NCBI RefSeq assembly: GCF_018131225.1
Contig: NZ_JAFCMM010000008.1
Coordinates: 62,001-126,000 of the forward strand
Source of the DNA: Bradyrhizobium sp. U87765 SZCCT0048
Lineage (GTDB): Bacteria > Pseudomonadota > Alphaproteobacteria > Rhizobiales > Xanthobacteraceae
DNA length: 64,000 nucleotides
Reading direction: 5' to 3'
Shown here one piece after another: positions 25,335-34,368 of the stretch. The notes under the pieces were generated by a model. That model had not been told where the DNA came from and ran no database searches. It was given only the letters and a program-made list of their open reading frames with translations. The position numbers and the translations under genes were made by a program. Position 1 is the stretch's first letter. Every line of letters starts with the position of its first letter.

Positions 25335-27767
25335 ATGGCATCGCGGCTGAACGAAGACCAGGTGCATCTGCTGCGGCTCGTGCTGCCGTTCATCGCCATC
25401 GTGCTGCTGCAGGCCTTCATCGCGGGCGTCAGCTTCAACATCCTGTCGTCGGTGCGCGGCTATGTCGGCGGCGAAGGCCTGTGGTCGAAGGGCCAGAAGG
25501 ACGCCATCTATTATCTGACGCTGTATGCCGAGACCGGCAGCGAGCAGTACTACCGCAACTATCAGCAGGCGGTGGCGATCCCGCTCGGTGACCGCATCGC
25601 GCGCCGCGCCCTCGAACAGTCGCCTCCCGACATCGCGGCCGCCCGCAACGGCTTCCTGCAGGGCGGCAACCATCAGGACGATGTCGAGGGATTGATCTGG
25701 CTCTATCGCTACTTCCGCAGCCTGCCGGCGTTCAAGACCGCGATCGGAAACTGGACGGCCACCGACCCGCTGCTCGACGAGCTCACCGGTCTTGCGGCGA
25801 TCATTCGCGCCGACGTGACGTCCGACGCCAGCGGACGGCCGCGGCTGGCGGGCTGGCCGCTGCTGATCCATCGCGCCAACGAACGGATGTCGCGTGAGGC
25901 GCTGAAATTCTCCGAAAGCCTCGGCGAGGGGTCGCGACAGGTCAAGACCATCCTCACCGTGATCAACCTGATCACCGCGGCGCTGCTGGTGGCGCTGCAG
26001 TTCTTCTATACCCGCCACTTCATCGCCCAGCGCCACCGCTTCGAAAGCGACCTGCGCGCCGAGAAGGAGCGCGCGCAGATCACCCTCGCCTCGATCGGCG
26101 ACGCCGTGATCACCACCGACGCCAGCGGTCATATCGACTATCTGAATGCCACCGCCGAGCGGCTGCTGGCGTGCCGCGCGGCAGAGGCCAAAGGCGTGCC
26201 GCTGACCTCGCTGGTGCAGGCGGTGGACGAGACCGCCGGCGAGGACGCGACCGGACGGATCGAGCGGATCTGGGAGCAGGGCGAAGCGACCGCGAGCCCG
26301 CGGCCGCTGCTGCTGTTGCGCAGCGACGAAGCGCCGGTGCCGGTGTCCGTGGTCGGCGCGCCGCTGCGCAAGGACGGCGTGGCGGCCGGCGCCGTGCTGA
26401 TCCTGCACGACATGACCAGCGAGCGCGACTACATCGCGCGGCTGTCGTGGCAAGCCTCGCACGACGCCCTGACCGGCCTCGCCAACCGCCGCGAGTTCGA
26501 GCGGCGACTGGATGCCGCGATGGCGCGCTCGGGCACGGCCGACGACGCCGAGGTCCACGCGCTGATGTTCCTCGACCTCGACCAGTTCAAGATCATCAAC
26601 GACACCTGCGGCCACGCCGCCGGCGACAAGCTGCTGTGCCAGATCGCCGCGTCGCTGCCGCTGCACCTGCAGCCCGGCGACCTGCTGGCGCGGCTCGGCG
26701 GCGACGAGTTCGCCGTGCTGCTGCAGAACTGCGAGATCGACCGCGCCAGCGATGTCGCCGAGACGCTGCGCCAGGCGGTGCAGGGCCTGAGCTTCAACTG
26801 GAACGGCAGCCCGTTCAACATCACCGCCAGCATCGGCCTCGTCGCGGCCGGACGCGGCCGCGCCACCACCGACGAGGTGGTGCGCACCGCCGACCTCGCC
26901 TGCTACATGGCGAAGGAAAAGGGCCGCAACCGCGTGCAGCTGCACGATCCCGGCGATTCCGAGCTGCTGCATCGCTTCGGCGAGATGGCCTGGGTCCAGC
27001 GCATTCACGACGCGCTGGAGGAGCAGCGGCTGTGCCTCTATGCCCAGACCATCGCGCCACTCGGCGACGAGAGCGAGGCCGGCGGCCATGTCGAGCTGCT
27101 GCTGCGGCTGCGCGACAAGGACGGCCGCGTGGTGGCGCCGGGCGACTTCATTCCCGCGGCCGAACGCTACGGCCTGATGCCGATGCTCGACCGCTGGGTG
27201 GTGAGCCGCGCCTTCAAGACGCTGGCCGAACGCGGCGGCGGCCTCGCCACCTGCGCCATCAACCTGTCAGGCGCGACCTTCAACGACGAGAAGTTCATCG
27301 ACTTCATCCGCGCCCAGTTCGAGCTCTACGGCATTGCGCCGCGCATGATCTGCTTCGAGATCACCGAGACCAGCGCGATCGCCAGCCTCGACAGCGCCAA
27401 CCGCTTCATCGGGCTGATGAAGCAGCTGGGCTGCCGCTTCGCGCTCGATGACTTCGGCAGCGGCATGTCGTCGTTCGCCTATCTCAAGCACCTGCCGGTC
27501 GACTATCTCAAGATCGACGGCAGCTTCGTGCGCGACATGCTGGACGATCCGATCGACCGCGCCATCATCGAGATGATCAACCGCATCGGCAAGGTGATGG
27601 GCAAGCGCACCATCGCCGAGTTCGTCGAGAACGACGCGACGCTGCAGGCGCTGCGGGCGATCGGCGTCGATTACGCCCAGGGCTACGGCATCGGCCGCCC
27701 CGAGCCGTTCGAACGCCTCGCCGAGCCTCGGCATATCGCGCCGCGCGGCCAGCGCCAGGTGGCGTGA
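25335..27767 (+). CDS. Membrane PAS-GGDEF-EAL protein (cyclic di-GMP turnover)
   Basis: 810 residues from ATG 25335 (MASRLNEDQ). Two membrane helices (about 14-36 and 210-232) flank a periplasmic sensor of some 170 residues. A PAS domain follows (about 255-375), then a GGDEF domain with intact GGDEF at RLGGDEFAVLL (about 455), and an EAL domain. In the EAL domain the signature reads ELL (HVELLLRLRD), with its glutamate kept. DDFGSGMSSFAYLKHLPVDYLKID, quoted here only by its start and end (DDFGSG, LKID), and the late QGYGIGRPEP are intact. Both synthesis and breakdown of c-di-GMP are therefore plausible. It stands alone; output unknown. Confidence 0.9.
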   Translation: MASRLNEDQVHLLRLVLPFIAIVLLQAFIAGVSFNILSSVRGYVGGEGLWSKGQKDAIYYLTLYAETGSEQYYRNYQQAVAIPLGDRIARRALEQSPPDIAAARNGFLQGGNHQDDVEGLIWLYRYFRSLPAFKTAIGNWTATDPLLDELTGLAAIIRADVTSDASGRPRLAGWPLLIHRANERMSREALKFSESLGEGSRQVKTILTVINLITAALLVALQFFYTRHFIAQRHRFESDLRAEKERAQITLASIGDAVITTDASGHIDYLNATAERLLACRAAEAKGVPLTSLVQAVDETAGEDATGRIERIWEQGEATASPRPLLLLRSDEAPVPVSVVGAPLRKDGVAAGAVLILHDMTSERDYIARLSWQASHDALTGLANRREFERRLDAAMARSGTADDAEVHALMFLDLDQFKIINDTCGHAAGDKLLCQIAASLPLHLQPGDLLARLGGDEFAVLLQNCEIDRASDVAETLRQAVQGLSFNWNGSPFNITASIGLVAAGRGRATTDEVVRTADLACYMAKEKGRNRVQLHDPGDSELLHRFGEMAWVQRIHDALEEQRLCLYAQTIAPLGDESEAGGHVELLLRLRDKDGRVVAPGDFIPAAERYGLMPMLDRWVVSRAFKTLAERGGGLATCAINLSGATFNDEKFIDFIRAQFELYGIAPRMICFEITETSAIASLDSANRFIGLMKQLGCRFALDDFGSGMSSFAYLKHLPVDYLKIDGSFVRDMLDDPIDRAIIEMINRIGKVMGKRTIAEFVENDATLQALRAIGVDYAQGYGIGRPEPFERLAEPRHIAPRGQRQVA

Positions 27768-27836
27768 GGCCCGGCCTGCGCGCCGCGCAGGACAAAAGAA
27801 CTTGGCGTGCCGATAAAAATCGGCAAAGTGGCCGCC

Positions 27837-28496
27837 ATGACCCAGGAAGCAGCCAAGGCCGGCGCCGCCATCGTCCCCGTCACCCCGTTCCAGCAGAACT
27901 GCACGCTGCTGTGGTGCGAGCGCACGCGCCGCGCCGTGGTGGTCGATCCCGGCGGCGATGTCGCCGCGATCCAGGACGCCATCGCCAAGACCGGTGTCAC
28001 CGTCGAGAAGATCTGGCTGACCCATGGCCATATCGACCATGTCGGCGGCGCCGCCGAGCTGCGCGACGCGCTCAAGGTTCCGATCGAGGGGCCGCATCTC
28101 GCCGACAAGTACCTGCTCGACCATGTGGTGGAGAGCGGCGCGAATTTCGGCATCACCGGCGTGCGCAACGTTACGCCCGATCGCTGGCTCGACGACGGCG
28201 ATACCGTCAGCGTCGGCGGGCTGACCTTCCGGATCCTGCACTGCCCCGGCCATTCGCCCGGCAGCGTGGTGTTCTTCAATCCCGACATGCGTTTTGCGCT
28301 GATGGGCGACGTGCTGTTCAACGGCTCGATCGGCCGCACCGACCTGCCCGGCGGCAGCTACGAGACCCTGATCAAGTCGATCACCGAGAAGGTGCTGCCG
28401 CTCGGCGACGACGTCGGCTTCATCTGCGGCCACGGCCCGGGCTCGAGCATCGGCACCGAGCGGCGCAGCAATCCGTTCCTGAACGGCGAGGCCTGA
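27837..28496 (+). CDS. MBL-fold metallo-hydrolase (glyoxalase II-like, YcbL type)
   Basis: 219 residues from ATG 27837; a GTG at 27807 would add ten residues. The metal-binding motif THGHIDHVGG (HxHxDH) is followed by HCPGHSPGSVVFF, MGDVLFNGSIGRTDLPGG and a terminal GHGPGSSIGTE His, as in the YcbL/GloB-like hydrolases. The N-terminal PVTPFQQNC is typical. It probably hydrolyses a thioester such as lactoylglutathione in the cytoplasm; the exact substrate is unknown. Confidence 0.85.
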   Translation: MTQEAAKAGAAIVPVTPFQQNCTLLWCERTRRAVVVDPGGDVAAIQDAIAKTGVTVEKIWLTHGHIDHVGGAAELRDALKVPIEGPHLADKYLLDHVVESGANFGITGVRNVTPDRWLDDGDTVSVGGLTFRILHCPGHSPGSVVFFNPDMRFALMGDVLFNGSIGRTDLPGGSYETLIKSITEKVLPLGDDVGFICGHGPGSSIGTERRSNPFLNGEA

Positions 28497-28559
28497 TCCG
28501 CACGTCCGCGCGGTACGCGGAACTCGCGCGCCCTCTTGCCAAGCGGCCGTCCTGCGGCA

Positions 28560-28580
28560 ATAGTTATGAGACATAACTAT
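28560..28580. promoter_or_regulatory. Perfect inverted repeat upstream of the esterase gene
   Basis: ATAGTTATG-AGA-CATAACTAT, nine-base arms that match perfectly with a three-base centre. It ends 16 bases before the ATG of the tannase-family gene, just before its GGGGAGG ribosome binding site. It is strikingly AT-rich against its surroundings. It probably binds a dimeric repressor (TetR, GntR or MarR type) encoded elsewhere. Confidence 0.65.
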
Positions 28581-28596
28581 ATCGGGGAGGCGCGCC

Positions 28597-30243
28597 ATGG
28601 CGCGACGGGTGCTCGTCGGCGGCTTGCTGGCCGCGACTGCTGTGATTGCGCCGGCTGCGGCGCAGTCGTTCAAGGCCGCCTGCGAGGCGCTGGCCGGCGC
28701 GCCGGAGGTGACGCTCGCGACCTTTGTCGCCGCCGGCCCGCAATCCTTCGCCGGGCCGCCGCCCTTCTCCATCGATGCGCCCGACCACTGCCTGGTGCAG
28801 GGCGCGGCAGCGCCGCATGTCGGCATCGACGGCAAGCCCTACGCGATCGGCTTCGAGGTCCGTCTGCCGGCGAACTGGAATGGCAAGTTCATGTTCCAGG
28901 GCGGCGGCGGCTCCGACGGCGTCCTGCGGCCGGCCGTCGGCATCCAGGCCACCGGCGCGGTCTCCGCTCTCGCCAGGGGTTATGCGGTCGCCTCGACCGA
29001 CGCCGGCCACCGCGATGAGCCGGGCCCTGTCGGGCCCTACCTGTTCGGCCTCGATCCGCAGGCGCGCATCGACAAGGGCTACAATCACATTCCCGTGGTG
29101 ACCGCAAAGGCCGAGGACGTGATCCGCCGTGTCTATGGCCGCGCGCAATCGCGCGCCTATTTCGTCGGCTGCTCCAATGGCGGCCGCCAGGGCATGGCCG
29201 CAACGCAACGCTATCCCGACCTGTTCGACGGCATCATCGCCGGCGCGCCGGCCTATCGCGTGCCGCGCGCGGCGATCGAGGGAATCGCGGAAGTGCAGCA
29301 GCTTGCCGCGATCGCACCGAAGGGCAGCGACGGCCGCCCCGACCTCGGCGCCGCGCTGAGCGCCGACGACATCAAGCTGGTGGCCGACAAGGTGACGCAG
29401 GCCTGCGACGCAGCCGACGGCGTGGCCGATGGCATGGTCAACAATGTCCGCGCCTGCCGCTTCGACGCGGCGACGCTGGCCTGCACGGGCGGCCAGACCA
29501 CGGACTGTCTCGCACCCGCGAAGGCGAAGACGATCGCCGCGATCTTCCGCGGCACGACGCTCGCCGATGGCAGCGCTCTCTACGCCGAATGGCCCTACGA
29601 TCCCGGCATCGCAGCGCCGGGCTGGAGCGTGTGGAAGACGGGCACGCCCGGCAAGACACCGCCGGATGCGCGCAACGTCACGCTGGTGCCGGGCTCGGTT
29701 GCCTACTACTTCTCCTCGCCGCCGGAAAAGCCCACCGATCTCTACGACTACACGCTGTCGTATGACATCGCCCGCGGCGTGCGCGCGGTCGAGGCCACCG
29801 CGGCGCCATTCCTCGAATCCGGTTCATCGATCGAGAGCGCATCGTCTGTCGACGTCGACCGCTTCAAGGCGCGCGGCGGCAAGATGATCTTCTTCCATGG
29901 CATGGCCGATCCGATCTTCTCGGCCAACGACACCATGGCCTATGTCGATGCGCTGGGACAACGCTATGGCCGCGCCGACGACTTCACCCGGCTCTATCTC
30001 GTGCCCGGCATGAACCACTGCACCGGCGGACCCGCCACCGACCAGTTCGATGCCCTTGCCGCGCTCGACGCCTGGGTCGACAGGGGCGAAGCGCCGCAGA
30101 GCCTCACGGCGCGCGCGCGCAATGTCCAGGGTGTGCCTTGGCCGGGCCGCACCCGGCCGCTGTGCCCCTATCCGGCCTATGCCGCCTACGCCGGCAGTGG
30201 CAGCCTCGAGGACGCGGCGAATTTCACCTGCAGACAGCCGTGA
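28597..30243 (+). CDS. Secreted tannase/feruloyl esterase family protein
   Basis: 548 residues. A signal peptide ends at ...APAAAQ, followed by the tannase family pattern: FMFQGGGGSDG, YAVASTDAGH, the nucleophile elbow YFVGCSNGGRQGMA (Ser), YPDLFDGIIAGAPA, the acid region FFHGMADPIFSAND (Asp) and PGMNHCTGG (His). The paired cysteines flanking Ser and His are as in the family. It cleaves ester bonds of plant phenolics such as gallate or ferulate esters outside the cytoplasm. A GGGGAGG precedes the ATG, and an operator-like palindrome lies upstream. Confidence 0.88.
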   Translation: MARRVLVGGLLAATAVIAPAAAQSFKAACEALAGAPEVTLATFVAAGPQSFAGPPPFSIDAPDHCLVQGAAAPHVGIDGKPYAIGFEVRLPANWNGKFMFQGGGGSDGVLRPAVGIQATGAVSALARGYAVASTDAGHRDEPGPVGPYLFGLDPQARIDKGYNHIPVVTAKAEDVIRRVYGRAQSRAYFVGCSNGGRQGMAATQRYPDLFDGIIAGAPAYRVPRAAIEGIAEVQQLAAIAPKGSDGRPDLGAALSADDIKLVADKVTQACDAADGVADGMVNNVRACRFDAATLACTGGQTTDCLAPAKAKTIAAIFRGTTLADGSALYAEWPYDPGIAAPGWSVWKTGTPGKTPPDARNVTLVPGSVAYYFSSPPEKPTDLYDYTLSYDIARGVRAVEATAAPFLESGSSIESASSVDVDRFKARGGKMIFFHGMADPIFSANDTMAYVDALGQRYGRADDFTRLYLVPGMNHCTGGPATDQFDALAALDAWVDRGEAPQSLTARARNVQGVPWPGRTRPLCPYPAYAAYAGSGSLEDAANFTCRQP

Positions 30244-30412
30244 CTGCGCGCACGTCGCCTGCGCCGTGAGGCTCGGCGGAGTCGACGCACGGCGCAGGCT
30301 TCGGATCAATGATGCGTCGAGCGCGCCGATATCATCGGATAGCCTCGCTGGCGCCGGCGCGCGGCGCGCTGTAGCATCCGTCCATTGCTGAGCACGGACG
30401 AGGTTCTCGATC

Positions 30413-30709
30413 ATGCATCGTTTATTGGTTTCGTCGATGTCCGCCGCGGCGATCGCGGTTGGTCTGGCGCTGGCCGCAACGCCCGCCGCCGCGCAATGCG
30501 ATCCCGCCATCTGCGCGAACCCTTACGAGGCGCTTGGTGTCAGCGAACTGGCAAGGCCGTTCTGCCTGTTCGATGCGGTCGTCTGGGCCAGTCCGGCCTC
30601 GCGCGTCTATTACCGCGCCGGTGAACGCCGCTACGGCCGCACCAGACACGGCCGCTATGTCTGCGAGGCCGACGCAACCGCGGCCGGATACCGGGCCAGC
30701 CGGCGCTGA
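30413..30709 (+). CDS. Small secreted cysteine-containing protein
   Basis: 98 residues. A clear signal peptide (SAAAIAVGLALAATPAAAQ) is followed by a mature part of about 70 residues with four cysteines (CDPAIC, FCLF, YVCEAD) that could form two disulfides. No family recognised. An ACGAGG lies upstream of the ATG. It stands between the esterase gene and a convergent MFS gene; nothing further can be inferred about its role. Confidence 0.65.
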   Translation: MHRLLVSSMSAAAIAVGLALAATPAAAQCDPAICANPYEALGVSELARPFCLFDAVVWASPASRVYYRAGERRYGRTRHGRYVCEADATAAGYRASRR

Positions 30710-30755
30710 GGCGCGGCAACGCGCTGCCGTTCACACCCCGTGATTCAAGACGCGG

Positions 30756-32243
30756 TCAGAGCCTCGCGGCGGCGCGGCGCATCCAGCTGAGAAACATCAT
30801 GCTGACGACAATCGCGGCGGCGACGCAGGCGAGCGCCGCCAGCAGCGCCTGCCGGTCCGTGCCCCGGCCATGAGCGGTGAAGAACACGGCGCCGATCACC
30901 GCGACGCCGGCGGCATTGGCGATCTGGGTGGTGGTGCCGTAGAGACCGGAGCCCGATCCGGCGCTGGCCCTGGCCACCGTGGCCAGCACGGTGCTCGACA
31001 GCGGCGCCATGACGAGACCCTGGCCATAGCCGAACACAGCCAGCGGCAGCATCAATAGCCATGGCCCGGGTGCCGCGACCAGCGCCACCATCAGCGCCAG
31101 GGCGGCGAGCCCCGCGAGCGCAACGGCGCAGCCCTCGATCAGAACACGCACGCCGCGATGGGCCGCCCGCGCGGCACTGTGGCGCGACGCCGCCACGAAG
31201 GCGAACGCCAGCGGCACCACCGCCGCTCCGGATTGCAGCGCGCTGAATTGCAGCGCGGTCTGCATGAACAGCGTGACCACGAAATAGAACGACAGGTTGG
31301 CGAAAAAGAAGAAGAACACCGCCCCCAGCCCGCGCGCGAACACCGGCGCCGCGAACAGCGCGAGATCGATCAGCGGCATGCCGCCACGCGCCATCACCCG
31401 GCGCTCGAAGCGCGCGAAGCCCGCAATCACCGCCGCCCCCGTCAGCATGGCGCCCCAGACCCACGGCGCCCAGTGCAGATCGCGGCCGAACAACAGCGGC
31501 CCGATCACGCCGAGCAGGCCGACGAACAGGATCATCGCGCCGGCAATATCGAGCCGCGTGCCGGGCCGGCGTGCCGCCGGCGGCATCAGTCCGGCGGCGG
31601 CCGCGGCGATCGCGAAGCCGCAGGGCACATTGACGAAGAACACGCTGCGCCAGCCAAGCCCGGCGACATCGAGCGTCACCAGCCATCCGCCAAGCAGGAA
31701 GCCGGCCGCGCCCGCAAGCCCGAGCACAATGCCGTAGATCGCAAAGGCGCGGCCGCGCGCCGCGTCAGAAAACAGCACATGAATGGTCGCCAGCACCTGC
31801 GGCACCATCAGAGCCGCGGTCGCGCCCTGCGCCAGCCGCGCTGCGATCAGCTCCGGGCCGGACCGCGCAAGGCCGCACCACAGCGATGTCAGCGTGAAGC
31901 CGAGTACGCCGGTGATGAACGTCGCCTTGACACCATGGATATCGCCGAGCCGGCCACCGGTGATCACCAGCGTGGCATAGCCGATGAGGTAGATCGCGAC
32001 CACCGCCTCGATCTGAGCGGCACTGGCCTGCAGCTCGGCGGCGATCGTCGGCAGCGCGACATTGACGATGAAGGCATCGACGCCGAACATGAACTGCGCC
32101 GCGACCACGATCGCCAGCACCCACCACCGCTGCGTGATGACACCCGCCTCCGGCGTGGTCTCCATCCGCGTGGGCGCCGCCGCCGCGCCTTCGGACGTCC
32201 CGCGTCCGGCCACCAGATCCGCCGTCGTCGCCATCTCGGTCAT
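30756..32243 (-). CDS. MFS transporter, DHA2 drug-exporter type
   Basis: 495 residues with about 14 membrane helices. Motifs are those of the EmrB/QacA branch: DAFIVNVALPTIAAEL in helix 1, GGRLGDIHGVKATFITG between helices 2 and 3 (motif A), and GIVLGLAGAAGFLLGGWLV (motif C of antiporters). It likely exports drugs or metabolites by proton antiport across the inner membrane. No regulator gene is adjacent; a 14-bp direct repeat array lies about 90 bp upstream of its start. Confidence 0.9.
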   Translation of the reverse strand: MTEMATTADLVAGRGTSEGAAAAPTRMETTPEAGVITQRWWVLAIVVAAQFMFGVDAFIVNVALPTIAAELQASAAQIEAVVAIYLIGYATLVITGGRLGDIHGVKATFITGVLGFTLTSLWCGLARSGPELIAARLAQGATAALMVPQVLATIHVLFSDAARGRAFAIYGIVLGLAGAAGFLLGGWLVTLDVAGLGWRSVFFVNVPCGFAIAAAAAGLMPPAARRPGTRLDIAGAMILFVGLLGVIGPLLFGRDLHWAPWVWGAMLTGAAVIAGFARFERRVMARGGMPLIDLALFAAPVFARGLGAVFFFFFANLSFYFVVTLFMQTALQFSALQSGAAVVPLAFAFVAASRHSAARAAHRGVRVLIEGCAVALAGLAALALMVALVAAPGPWLLMLPLAVFGYGQGLVMAPLSSTVLATVARASAGSGSGLYGTTTQIANAAGVAVIGAVFFTAHGRGTDRQALLAALACVAAAIVVSMMFLSWMRRAAARL

Positions 32244-32332
32244 ATCCTGTCGCCCTGCCCTGCATCGTCCACGCGCCGGAAGCGCGACGCGACCGACGTT
32301 GGCAAACCGGACGACGCGGATCGATTACCTCA

Positions 32333-32374
32333 CAGGTCATGCGCAACAGGTCATGGCCAGCAGGTCGTGGTGCA
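32333..32374. repeat. Three 14-bp direct repeats upstream of the MFS gene
   Basis: CAGGTCATG recurs at 32333, 32347 and (as CAGGTCGTG) 32361, with an exact period of 14 bases. A fourth degenerate GTCGTG lies a little further on. The array is non-coding, 90-130 bp upstream of the MFS start, and could be a regulator binding array or simple slippage. Confidence 0.55.
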
Positions 32375-32534
32375 GAATGTCGTGGCGCGGAAGGTGATGA
32401 CGCGCGAACGCAGGGCGTGGCCTCAGGCATCACAACGGATGCGGGCCGCCCTCGCGCGACGGAGATGATGGCGGAGCGGGAATGCGCACGGCCGCGATCC
32501 GTCGACAGGCCGCGTTGGGGCCGCTGGACACAGC

Positions 32535-32690
32535 TCAGCGGACCATCGACATCAGCACGGGGCCATCGGCGGCGGTGGGCGGGCCGTTGTAGGCGAAGGT
32601 GCCGATACCCGGCAGGCGCTCGGCGATGCCGGCGGTGGACACGCTGCCCATCAGGGCGATCATGCCGATCCAAAATCCGAGCGTGCGCAT
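32535..32690 (-). CDS. Small hypothetical protein, 51 residues
   Basis: Open frame from ATG 32690 to TGA 32535, preceded by GGAGAGG 4 bases before the ATG, an excellent ribosome binding site. It begins with a hydrophobic signal-like segment (MRTLGFWIGMIALMGSVSTA) and ends GPVLMSMVR. It may be a small secreted or membrane protein. No family recognised. It lies in the otherwise empty gap between the MFS and cyclase genes and is divergent from the cyclase. Confidence 0.5.
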   Translation of the reverse strand: MRTLGFWIGMIALMGSVSTAGIAERLPGIGTFAYNGPPTAADGPVLMSMVR

Positions 32691-32882
32691 CGTCCTCTCC
32701 ATCGTCCGCAATCCCGCAACGGCTGTGCCGTCGCACGGGTGTCATGGGTAGCTGGCCCACGTCCCCGGCAGATGACGTCGCAGCGCGAAAATGGTTTCGT
32801 CACAGACGATCTGTGTTTCATCACAGCGTCGGGATGACACAATTGCCCGGAACCTGCCTCAATTGCGGGCGGTGGCAGCGGG

Positions 32883-34361
32883 TTGAGGCCCTGCGGGCAA
32901 CCACCGAAAGGCACCGCCGGGATGGTCGCCGGCCAAGCGCGGGACTGGCGCGACGGGATATTTGCGCCTACCTCTTCGACGGACAGACCTGTCGAAAGCG
33001 AGCATCCCTTGGCCAAGCCCCCCGGCGCCCTCGACCCCGCCCCCCGCCAATATCCCGCCGCCGTGACACTGGTGCGCCGCTCCGCCCGGGGGCCTGCCGC
33101 AGCCCCCGCCGTGGTGAGCTTCGCCGACATCGAGACCTGGCTGCTGCATGAGGCGGCCGCCGAGAAGGACATGCTGCTGTTCCTGGAATCGTTCGTGTGG
33201 CGGGTGGTCGCCGCCGGCGGGGCGCTGGCGCGGGTCAGCCTGCATATCGGCACGCTGCATCCGCAACTCGTTGGCTTCGCCTGGAACTGGAATATCAACG
33301 ACGGCCTGTGCGACGAGGTGAAGGTCGCTGAGGCCGCCACCGTTGCCGACGCCTTCACCCGCAACCCGCTGTATCGCGTATTCGGCTTCGGCGAGATCAT
33401 CCGCCGCCAGCCCCACACACCGCAAGCGCAGGCGGAATTCCCCCTGATGGCGGAGCTCGCGGAAGCCGGCATGACCGACTACATCGCACTGCCGCTGTCG
33501 AGCGCCGGCTATCGCAACGCCATCACGCTGGCGACCAAGCATCCGGGCGGCTTCAGCGAGGCGGCGAGCACCCGCTTTTCCCATCTGCTCAGCCTGTTCG
33601 CGCTGCATGTCGAGCGCTACACCGCGGTGCGCATCTCCGACAACGCGCTCGGCGCCTATCTCGGCCACAGCGCATCCACCAAGGTGCTGTCGGGCTCGAT
33701 CAAGCGCGGCGCCGGCGAATCGATCCGCGCGGTGATCTGGATCTCGGACCTGCGCGGCTTCACCGACCTGTCCGACCGCCTGCCCGGCTCCGACATGCTG
33801 ACGCTGCTCAACGCCTATTTCGAGGCGATGGCCGGCGCCGTGCTGGCCCATGGCGGCGAGGTGCTGAAATTCATCGGCGACGGCCTGCTCGCGGTGTTTC
33901 CGCTGCAGAGCGAGGATGAGGCGAAAGACGCCGCCCGTGCCGCGCTCGATGCCGCCCGCCAGGCATTGATGAGCCTCGACGCACTCAACGCGGACGCGCC
34001 GACCGCGCTGTCCGGCGGCGCGTCGTGGGCGCCGTTGCGCGTCGGCATCGCCCTGCATGAAGGCGAAGTGTTCTTCGGCAACATCGGCTCGGCCGAGCGG
34101 CTCGACTTCACGGTGATCGGCCCGGCCGTCAACGAGGCGAGCCGGGTCGAGGCGCTGCAGAAGACGCTGGGGCGCAGCATCCTGATCACCGACGCGGTGG
34201 CGCGCCATCTCGACCTGCCGCTCGACGATCTCGGCCGCCATACCTTGCGCGGCGTGGCGACGCCGATCGCGGTCTACACCCCGAGCGACACCGCCGCACG
34301 CGATGCCGCCCTCCACCCCCACCCGCAGCCACGCCGCGAGCCGAGCCCGGCTGCCTCCTGA
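32883..34361 (+). CDS. Adenylate/guanylate cyclase catalytic-domain protein
   Basis: Up to 492 residues; the start is uncertain, with ATG 32922 or a TTG near 33009 possible because the first 60 residues look unstructured. The class III cyclase domain lies at about 283-440: AVIWISDLRGFTDLSDRLPG with the first metal Asp, KFIGDGLLAVF with the second Asp, and FFGNIGSAERLDFTVIGPAVNEASRVE near the end. The N-terminal 200 residues form a soluble sensor region of unrecognised type. It probably makes cAMP. It ends 7 bases before the next ATG, so it may be cotranscribed with the epoxide hydrolase-like gene. Confidence 0.85.
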   Translation: MRPCGQPPKGTAGMVAGQARDWRDGIFAPTSSTDRPVESEHPLAKPPGALDPAPRQYPAAVTLVRRSARGPAAAPAVVSFADIETWLLHEAAAEKDMLLFLESFVWRVVAAGGALARVSLHIGTLHPQLVGFAWNWNINDGLCDEVKVAEAATVADAFTRNPLYRVFGFGEIIRRQPHTPQAQAEFPLMAELAEAGMTDYIALPLSSAGYRNAITLATKHPGGFSEAASTRFSHLLSLFALHVERYTAVRISDNALGAYLGHSASTKVLSGSIKRGAGESIRAVIWISDLRGFTDLSDRLPGSDMLTLLNAYFEAMAGAVLAHGGEVLKFIGDGLLAVFPLQSEDEAKDAARAALDAARQALMSLDALNADAPTALSGGASWAPLRVGIALHEGEVFFGNIGSAERLDFTVIGPAVNEASRVEALQKTLGRSILITDAVARHLDLPLDDLGRHTLRGVATPIAVYTPSDTAARDAALHPHPQPRREPSPAAS

Positions 34362-34368
34362 GGCCACG

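Noticed and set aside
26171..27451. 426-residue plus-strand frame inside the GGDEF-EAL gene
   Set aside because: Arg/Ala/Pro-rich shadow of a high-GC gene; the other frame has intact GGDEF and EAL motifs.
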